The translations under genes were made by a program, and so were the position numbers. The notes beneath the pieces were generated by a model, which was not told where the DNA came from, did not search any database, and saw only the letters and a list, made by a program, of their open reading frames with translations. A stretch of DNA of 14,510 bases from Chitinophagaceae bacterium (GTDB lineage: Bacteria; Bacteroidota; Bacteroidia; Chitinophagales; Chitinophagaceae). The DNA is taken from the NCBI GenBank assembly GCA_025455205.1, contig JALOMZ010000010.1, positions 1 to 14,510 of the forward strand, given 5' to 3'. Of this stretch, positions 1 to 8,000 are shown one piece after another; within the stretch, counting starts at the first letter, position 1; every line of letters begins with the position of its first letter.

Positions 1-3000
1 GGTAAGGCTGATGGTGCCCGAACTGTATCGCTCGCCCAAACCATGGGAGAGACCCACTGTATCAGGCCCGCCAATGGAGAAGCTGGCCATGGGCAGGGGC
101 GGTTGTGACAGCGGTACCATGCCTGTTTGCAGCGAATGGGCTGCATGGCCTGTATTGGGGTCTATCACCAGGGAGCCGCCGGACTGTATCAGGCTTCCGG
201 CATTATGCAGCAGCAGGCCTCCGTTTACCTGCAGCGAGCCGGCCTGCAGGTGCAGGGTGCCCCTGATGGTGATCATCTTGTTGCCCCCGGTATCGCTGCA
301 GCCAATGTTCAGTTTTGCATCGGGCTGCGCAAGAAGCAGGGTGCCGCCAGTGTTCACCAGGAGTGAATCGGAAACAGCATCACCGATGTCCACCGTGCAA
401 TGGCCATTGATGCGCACCTTGTCGGCGCAGGTGGGCACACCGGCCGGTGTCCATCGGCTTCCATCGCTCCAGTTGCCCGTGCCGTTGAAGATCTTGGTGC
501 CGGGGATCATGCCACTGAACAGCACGTGGAATTCATGGTAGAAGGCATTATTTACCAGGCTGAGTTCAGGTTGTTCGCCCTTGCCGTTTACGGATACGTA
601 GAGCTTGCGTTTGCCCTGCATGCTTTCTGTGGTGGGCAGTGTTACAAAAAGATGCACAGAGTCGCCTGCCGGCAGGGGGCGCAGTTTGGGGTAGGGTATA
701 GCCTGCCTGTTGCCGGCAGAATCCTCCAGGAAGATGGTTACTGAAAGGCTGTCGGCATAAGCCGTTGTGCCAATATTCCGGAAGGCAATGCCAAACTGCA
801 GGGTGTCGTAATACAGGGTGAGGGTGTCTTTGATGCGGCCCTGTTCGCTTTGGTTGAATCGGAAGTGTTCTCCCGGAACAAAGGCGCCTTCCGGGGCCGG
901 ATCGTAATACACGCGCCAGTAGCTGAGCTGGTTGGGCGTGGCATTATCGCTGTCATTGGTGCGCTGCACCAGCTGCAGGTAGGGATAGGTGGAGGCGGCA
1001 ATGGCGTTGCTGCCGGAGAATGCGAGGTCCTGCTCCTGCGTAAGCGTGAATAGCGTATCGATACGTCCGCTGGCCGTTCGGCCCAGCACCCAGGTATGCA
1101 GCGAATCGGCATTGTTGCCATTGGGTTCGGTATACCCGGCTTCCGGCCGCCAGGTGAAGCTGCTCCAATGGCTGGCAGGTCCTATCCATGGCGAGCTGAG
1201 AGTGCCGGTAGTATCAATCATAGGAATATCTACCGAGAGCACTGGCCGGTCGAAGCGGCCATCCGACAACACAGACTGGGTACGGAAACTGGTGGTGTCG
1301 TTCTGCCGGTACACCACAGAAAAGGTGCGTGTTCTGGTCATGGAGTCGATATCATAGAATCCCTGGGCCAGGAACCGGTGGTAAAGGGAATTGCCAGGTC
1401 CGTAGATGGCGGTATCCCGCTTCCAATAATCAATGAGCAGCGAGTCATAGGGAGGGTCAACCACCAGCCTGGCTACCATGTAGTATCCGGTGGGCACAGA
1501 GTCCATGAAATCCATGATACGCTTCCGATTGCTGGCCGGATGGTAGGGAAATTCAAAGTTGTAGCTCCTGCCGGGCCTGCCGGGCGCGCAATTGCCCACC
1601 GTTTCATTCACCTGTTTGGGGTTGATGAAGGCGGCAAAGCTGAGGGAATCGAATACATTGAAGATGATGGACTGTCCGATGCAGGCGCTGTAGATGCTGG
1701 AGGAACCGTTGGGAATAACGCTGAAATGGAGGTCTTCAGTACCGCTGGTAGGGAAAATGCCGTGGGTGATATAGAGATTGTTGGGTTTGTTGCGGAAAGC
1801 AAAGCGCCTCGACAGGGAGTCAAGGTACATGGTCTGATACCCGGATTGCAGGTGCTGGTAGAAATGCCCCTGGCTGAATCCGGTGCCGTCGCCCGGGCGG
1901 TAGGTGAAAGATGCCACACGCCAGGGACCCGTGACACCATTATGTATTTGTGCCGTACGCCAATAATATACCGTGCCGGGCAAGAGGCTATTCTGGGGCA
2001 TGAAACGAACCACCCCGTTGCGGCTGGAATCCTCCAGCGAATACAGCAGCGGCGAATTGAAGATGGTGGTGGTATCCATTTCCAGCCGGTACAAACCGCT
2101 GTCGGCGCTGGTTTCAAAGCTGGAAGCCACCAGTTCAGCAGGCCAGGTGTTCATAATGCTGAAGTTGGCGGGTATTACAGGGGTTAGGCCCCTGGTTTCC
2201 ACATTGAAATGGCGAATGGCCTGGTTGTTGGTTTCTACATATTCATCGGCTTTGTTGGTGTAGTCCACTTCAATGCGCAGGGCATTCCATCCGGCTTCAC
2301 TGGGGCCGCGCACCGGTATGCTGCCGGTGATCACCCGGGAATTGGTGAGCCTGGGTACGGACAGCGAAGCCAGTGACTGCTCCGTGCCATCGGGCAAAAT
2401 GCGGGTTACCCGAACCTGAATGGTGTCTTTTACGGCCTTGCCGTCATTGCGAATGAGGGCCTGGTACCGGATGGTGTCGGTGGCCACGCTGGCCGGAAGG
2501 GGGGAGAAACTGATGCCGGTGCTGTCGATAATGTAATCAGGTTTGTTAAGGGGGTGTATACGCACAGCAGGGTCTCCATGCAGATGGTATTCTTCGGCCG
2601 TAAGCCGGGCAAATGCGTCGAAAGTGGTATAGGAAAGCAGCAGCTGGCGTATAGCTTCCTGGTGCAGTTCGCCCAGGCTTTTGCCATAGCGGCTGCTGGC
2701 AGCGGCCTTGTACCAGCGTTCCGTGAAATAATCGAGGTATTGCAGCACGCCAAAATGGGTGGACGACAGGAAGGCAATGGATCCTTTGTCCTTTGCAAGC
2801 ACAAAACTCTCGCTCAGGGTAAGCCTTGTTTGGTTGTACCGCAGGGTATTGAGGTCAAAGAACTCAGAGGCCTTGCAGCCGTTGGCTATGAATACAGGCA
2901 GGCGCCCGGGTGTCATGTCCAGTTCCGACGGGTTGTTCAGGTTGAAGTCTATACTGGTGGCGGAGGAGTGCCCGAAATAGGAGATAATGCCCGCCCCGTC

Positions 3001-4971
3001 GGTCACCGCCTGCTGTATTTCCTGGTTGTTGGCGGCGGTATTTGGGTTGTTCAGTCTTTCGTAGGTGCTCACATTGGCGCCCACCAGGGTATCACTTATG
3101 ATGTTGGTGTATTTGTTCATGTAACCCCGGATGGGGTCTACGATGGTGGCATCGGTGCCGCCAATGAGGTGGAGGGTCTTTTTCTGCCAGGCTTTGTAGC
3201 TGTCGGGGTCCGACTGTATGGCTTCAAAGGCCTTCACCTTGTCGAGGTAGTCTTTCACCTCCGCACCGGTAATGGCACCCAGCCTGCCGATGGGAATGGC
3301 AGGAGTGATGGATTCGTTGGTGCTGGCCGCCAGCAGGTTGTCGGAGGCCGGGTGCCCCCAGGTAGGCACCAGGTTCAGGAATTCAGCCTGTGCATTGCCC
3401 ATGGCGTATTCATAGCTGGCGCCCCGCCCAATCAGGAAGGCAGCTTTGGGTACAACGGGGAAATTGGCGCGGGCATAGCGCAGGAAATTCCGGATGGCCA
3501 GCGGGTGCTTCAGGATATTGAAAGCAAACTGCTCGGTAAGCTCATCAATGGTGTACACTTTGGCATTATACCCGCCGCCAGCATCGGAACTGCGGTATTG
3601 CCTGTATTCTTCCACCCGGTTGGCACCATTGTCATCAAAGAGCCGTTGGTTGGAGATGATGAGATAATCGCCCTGGTTGCCGGCCAGGCCGAAGTTCTGG
3701 AAGGTACGGGGTGTTACTGTGCTTACATTCCTCACCACAGCAGGGTTGGCAAGATTGAGCGTGGTGAGCACCAGGGTGCGGGCGGTGGCGGAGGGTTCCA
3801 GTTCGAATAAGAGGGTATCTCCCTGCATCACGGCGGTATAGCGGCGCCGGTTGGTAAGGTCCAACAGGATTTTCTGGTGTCCGCTGTTGTCAAAGCCGGC
3901 AATCTTCAGCAGGTTGCCTGCCGCATTCGCTGCCAGGCTGAACTGGAAGGCCGCATCGGTATTGTTGAACTGGAAACGCCGCGGGTAGGTGAACTGCACC
4001 TTGGCAAGGTTGTATACAAAAGCACCATTGCTGGAGTTGAACTCTATGTTTACCGAACCATTGCTGGCATCACTGATGCGGCTCAGGGGGATATTGGTAT
4101 AGTTGACCGAGTCTACCCGGTAGTTCCTCTGGGTACGGGTGCCGAGGGCCGAGTCATTGAGTTCGAGGGTAAAAATGCTTTCCAGCAGTGCAACGGAGCC
4201 ACCTTGCACACTGTATCTCACCGAGATTTGCTGGTTGCTGTTGCGGAAGGGAAACAACTGGTTTAAGGGAATGGCCAGCAGGTTGCCGCTGCGCCGGGTG
4301 GCCCATCCTTCGCCCTCCGAAAAGGTGGAAGAACGGAGTTCCTGGCCGGAGATGGAGGTGGCAAAGCCCAGGTTGCGGTGGGTGCGGGGACTCACCGTAA
4401 TGGTGTGCATGAAAAAGGAATCGGGTACCAGCGTACTGCTCAGGGCGTTGTTGGGTGCATCTGTAATGCGGAGGTTGTTGCCGGCGGCATTTACGGTAAG
4501 GTAGTACCAGGCTGTATCCGAAAACATGCTCCATCGGTTATGGATCTGGTGACTGGCCTGGCGGTACAGATCGCGGTCTGTGTTGCCATCATTGTGCTGG
4601 CCCCAGATCTCGATATAGCCGTCGGGCCCCATCAATCCGGTGGCGGGGTAGGTGTAGATGGCTACCTGCGAACCATTGCGCCACATCTGGAACTGTTCCA
4701 CCGGAATGTTTTGCAAGCCGGCTGCCTCCAGGGTGGAATAGGGGATGCGGTACAGGCTGTTGTAGTCGGCCAGGTGGAGATGGTTGCCGGCCAATGGGTC
4801 ACCCGCTCCACTGGGAATAGCTGCACTGGGAGTGACCGGAAAACGGTAATAGGTCTTATTGTGGTCAATCCATTCATTACGCATGGATTGTCCGTACGCT
4901 GTGGCAAATGCGCCCAACAGCAGGCAACAGGCTAAAACGGATGGAAAGAAGCGTTTTATGGCTGGGGTCAT
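1..4971 (-). CDS. PorU2-like C25 (gingipain-family) cysteine peptidase, 3' end outside window
   Basis: The frame opens at the ATG at 4971 and stays open for 1657 codons to the window edge, so the stop lies outside. A signal peptide occupies about residues 1-28 (basic start, hydrophobic VLACCLLLGAF, then AYGQS). A beta-rich N-terminal domain with an NEWID motif follows. The C25 domain covers about 395-805: PASDN with Asp544, GHSS with His668, ANGC with Cys699, and HGDPA near 798. His and Cys are the expected catalytic dyad of the gingipain/PorU family. Then come a CARDB-like domain (about 818-925), a conserved central block (about 1034-1262), a second CARDB-like domain (about 1383-1480) and, from 1488, a GTGNWS-type module with short glycine-rich beta-strand repeats that looks like a beta-solenoid. 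It is a paralog of the gene immediately upstream, whose stop lies 87 bases before this ATG; no terminator is visible between them, so an operon is likely. By family knowledge this is a surface or secreted protein of the type IX secretion pathway; the true substrate is unknown. It could equally be called a gingipain-like adhesin-protease. A C-terminal sorting domain is expected but not visible here. Confidence 0.9.
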   Translation of the reverse strand, partial: MTPAIKRFFPSVLACCLLLGAFATAYGQSMRNEWIDHNKTYYRFPVTPSAAIPSGAGDPLAGNHLHLADYNSLYRIPYSTLEAAGLQNIPVEQFQMWRNGSQVAIYTYPATGLMGPDGYIEIWGQHNDGNTDRDLYRQASHQIHNRWSMFSDTAWYYLTVNAAGNNLRITDAPNNALSSTLVPDSFFMHTITVSPRTHRNLGFATSISGQELRSSTFSEGEGWATRRSGNLLAIPLNQLFPFRNSNQQISVRYSVQGGSVALLESIFTLELNDSALGTRTQRNYRVDSVNYTNIPLSRISDASNGSVNIEFNSSNGAFVYNLAKVQFTYPRRFQFNNTDAAFQFSLAANAAGNLLKIAGFDNSGHQKILLDLTNRRRYTAVMQGDTLLFELEPSATARTLVLTTLNLANPAVVRNVSTVTPRTFQNFGLAGNQGDYLIISNQRLFDDNGANRVEEYRQYRSSDAGGGYNAKVYTIDELTEQFAFNILKHPLAIRNFLRYARANFPVVPKAAFLIGRGASYEYAMGNAQAEFLNLVPTWGHPASDNLLAASTNESITPAIPIGRLGAITGAEVKDYLDKVKAFEAIQSDPDSYKAWQKKTLHLIGGTDATIVDPIRGYMNKYTNIISDTLVGANVSTYERLNNPNTAANNQEIQQAVTDGAGIISYFGHSSATSIDFNLNNPSELDMTPGRLPVFIANGCKASEFFDLNTLRYNQTRLTLSESFVLAKDKGSIAFLSSTHFGVLQYLDYFTERWYKAAASSRYGKSLGELHQEAIRQLLLSYTTFDAFARLTAEEYHLHGDPAVRIHPLNKPDYIIDSTGISFSPLPASVATDTIRYQALIRNDGKAVKDTIQVRVTRILPDGTEQSLASLSVPRLTNSRVITGSIPVRGPSEAGWNALRIEVDYTNKADEYVETNNQAIRHFNVETRGLTPVIPANFSIMNTWPAELVASSFETSADSGLYRLEMDTTTIFNSPLLYSLEDSSRNGVVRFMPQNSLLPGTVYYWRTAQIHNGVTGPWRVASFTYRPGDGTGFSQGHFYQHLQSGYQTMYLDSLSRRFAFRNKPNNLYITHGIFPTSGTEDLHFSVIPNGSSSIYSACIGQSIIFNVFDSLSFAAFINPKQVNETVGNCAPGRPGRSYNFEFPYHPASNRKRIMDFMDSVPTGYYMVARLVVDPPYDSLLIDYWKRDTAIYGPGNSLYHRFLAQGFYDIDSMTRTRTFSVVYRQNDTTSFRTQSVLSDGRFDRPVLSVDIPMIDTTGTLSSPWIGPASHWSSFTWRPEAGYTEPNGNNADSLHTWVLGRTASGRIDTLFTLTQEQDLAFSGSNAIAASTYPYLQLVQRTNDSDNATPNQLSYWRVYYDPAPEGAFVPGEHFRFNQSEQGRIKDTLTLYYDTLQFGIAFRNIGTTAYADSLSVTIFLEDSAGNRQAIPYPKLRPLPAGDSVHLFVTLPTTESMQGKRKLYVSVNGKGEQPELSLVNNAFYHEFHVLFSGMIPGTKIFNGTGNWSDGSRWTPAGVPTCADKVRINGHCTVDIGDAVSDSLLVNTGGTLLLAQPDAKLNIGCSDTGGNKMITIRGTLHLQAGSLQVNGGLLLHNAGSLIQSGGSLVIDPNTGHAAHSLQTGMVPLSQPPLPMASFSIGGPDTVGLSHGLGERYSSGTISLT

Positions 4972-5058
4972 GGTTTCAGGAACGGGTTAGGTGCGGGAAT
5001 CCAATGGTTGTGGGCTGGTAGTGTAATCACAGAACGGGTTTATCTGCATGCGGCTGTG

Positions 5059-8000
5059 TCATCTTTTCTGCATTTTCCAGGTTTGTTGTTCTTGTCCTTT
5101 CTGCATTTTCAGGAAGTAGATGCCTTTGGTCAGGTGATGAGTGGGAATGTTTACAGGCCCCGCGCCGGTGCGGCTGAGTACCAGCCTGCCGGCCGCATCA
5201 AATAATTGCAGCTGCCAGGGGGTATTGAGGTCTCCGGTTACCAGCCGTATCTGGGTGGTGAACGGGTTGGGGAATACGGCCACCACGGCCGGGTCGCCCA
5301 CATACACGCGCTGTACAGCAGAGTAAGTAATGTTGCCATTCCGGTCTGTGATCCTGACCCGGAAGTAATGGAATCCCAGGGGCATATTGCTTCTGACCGA
5401 TTCGTAGGTGGCCAGGCCGCCGGCATTCCTGGTGGGAGCCAGCGTTTGCACCAGGCGGAAGCGGAGCGAATCGTCGCTTTCCTCCAGTTGGTAGTCCAGA
5501 ATGTTTATTTCGTTCATGAAGCTCCAGTTCAGCGTAACATTCTTGCCGGCAACTGCAGCGTTGAAAGATTGCAGGTGAATGTTTACGGAATCGGTCCAGC
5601 TGGTAAAGGAGCTGCCATACTGGTCGGTAAACTGAAGGCGGTAATAGTTCATGCCCAGGGAAGGCGAGCTATGGGCTACAGCATAATCGGTTGCCGGTGC
5701 GCCCAGGTTGGCCGGTGTGCGGGTGCTCACTGTGCTCCAGGTGTTTTTGTCTCTGCTGTGCTGGAATGCGTAATTCTCCAGCTTTACTTCGTTGATGGTT
5801 CTCCATGCACCGCCAATGTTATTGGAGCTGCCGGCCTGTGCCCTGAAGCTGGTAACAGTAACCTGCACCAGCACGGCGGGCGTGGTGATAACATTGCCAT
5901 AGCGGTCGGTGATGCGCAGGCGGTAATAATTATTGCCTAACACAGGAGTGGCATGCTCGCGGGTATAACCAAGCTGGGGCAGGCCCTGGTTGGCTGGCTC
6001 AGCAGTGGCAAACACCGTCATATTCGTGCTGTCTGTGCCATAGAGTACTTCATACTGGCGCACTTTCAATTCCTGCTGTACATTCCAGCTGGCAACGATC
6101 TTGTTGGCACCTGGTTCAGCTTTGAATCCAACGATGGTTGCGGCGTATTGGGCGGTATCTACGCTAAAGGGCAACCAGGCAGTATTGTTGAACCAGAACT
6201 GCTCTGTGGGTTTCCGGTCAGTATTGACTTCCAGTTTCAGGTAGTGGCGGCCATAGAGTCCGTCGGTAAGCCTTTGATAGCTGATGCGTGCAGTATCGCC
6301 AGGCATGAGCGCGCGCAGTGATCCGCTTTGTACTACGGTTTCTGTGCCGTTGGGCATACCCATTTTGAGGGTGAACTGTGTGGAGTCGAGGACGTAATTG
6401 GAAACATTCTTAAAGGCCAGGCCCAGTTTCAGGGTATCGCGAATGGCCAGCAGGGTATCATAATTCCATACCAGGTGGTCGCGAGCGCTGAGGGCACCAT
6501 CGGCTACCGGCAGATAGGTGGCACGCCAGAAATCAAGTTGCTCAGGTTTGGCTTGCCTGAATTCTTCTGTTTTCATCTCCACCTGCAGGAAGGGATACTG
6601 GCTGGTGGGGTATTGGGAGATATCCAGCCGGGGCTGGCCTGCACTCAGGCTGTCGAGCAGGGTGCGGTTGCCCGCGGCATCCATGCCATAGAGCGCCAGG
6701 CGGGCGGAGGCAGGTTCCACTGCACCCGGAGTTGGAAAATGGTTCCAATAGAGTTCTTTCCAACTGGCAGCAGGCCCCATGGGCGGAGAGGTGATGGTGC
6801 CGGTAGTGTCGAGCGTGGTTATAAAAACAGATTCTGAAACGCGGTCATAGATACCGTCGCTCAGTTTGGCAACCGGCCGGAAGGTTAGGGAATCATCCTT
6901 CTTGAATACAAACCCAAAGGTGCGTGTACGGTTCAGGGAATCCAGCTGGTAGAAGCCCTGATTATACAGTGCGTGGTACAGCGATTTACCCTTGCCGTAA
7001 ATGGCCGTATCGCGCTTCCAGTATTCCACTTTCAGGGAATCGTGAGGCGGATCCACCACCAGGCGGGCCACCACGTACATGCCGCGGGGTATGGCATCCA
7101 GGAAGTCCATGATGAGCTTCCGGTTGGTATGGTTGAAATACTTGAACTCAAAATTGTTCACCTGCAGGGCGCCACAGGGGGCAGCGCTGCCATAGCGGTT
7201 GGCGGGTGTATTTTCCCAGGGTTTGAAGGTGATGGGGTCATAAACATTGAAGATGATGGACTGGCCCAGGCAGGCATTGGCAATATTGCGGATGCTGTTG
7301 GTAACCACGCTGAAATGGGAGGCTTCGGTGCCACTGCTGCTGTAAATGCCATGTTCAATAAACAGGTGCTGCAGCCTGTCGTCGAAGCGGAAGCGGCGCG
7401 ACAGGGAGTCAAGGGCCAGCCCGCGCATACCGGATTGTTGGTGCTGAAAATAATGCGACTGGTTGAATCCCTCTGCGGCATCTGTTTTGTATAAGAAGGA
7501 AGCTCCCTGCCACTGGGTGGCCAGGCCGGCATTTACGGGAGACACCCGCCAGTAGTATACAGTATTGTTGCGATAGGAAATGGCCGGGGCTACTGTAATG
7601 GCACCGCCAATGGTATTGGTGTCAATGGTAAGCAGCAGGGGCGAATTGAAGTGCCGGCTGGTATCTACCTGGAAGCGGTACAATGCCCGCCTGGCAATGG
7701 GATCGGCCGTGGAGGCAGTGAGCCTGGCACCCGGCTTGTTCACGATGGACAGGTCGTAAGGGAATACGGGCAGGGCAGCATTGGCATTCATGTCGAATGA
7801 CAGGGTGGCCTGGTTATTGGTTTCGCTCTCCTCTGCCTGCTCATTACCGGCGTCTGCTGTTGCAATCAGATAGTTGGTGCCGGCTTCAAAGATGCCGCGG
7901 AGCGACATCTTGAATCGCAGGGTATCGGATATGGCCATATTGCCCGAACGCATGCGGGTGAGCAGTTTTTCTTCACCATTGGGCAGGCGGCGCTTCAGCT

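Noticed and set aside
2554..3810. Plus-strand open frame of 418 codons, and another of 363 codons at 1096-2187
   Set aside because: They are antisense to the downstream peptidase, whose frame carries signal peptide, catalytic motifs and paralog similarity. Their translations are glycine- and valine-rich with no recognisable domain, typical shadows of a GC-rich gene.
4979..5040. Direct repeat GAACGGGTT (two copies, 4980-4988 and 5032-5040) between the peptidase genes
   Set aside because: Nine bases in two copies with no symmetry or promoter context; too weak to call a site.
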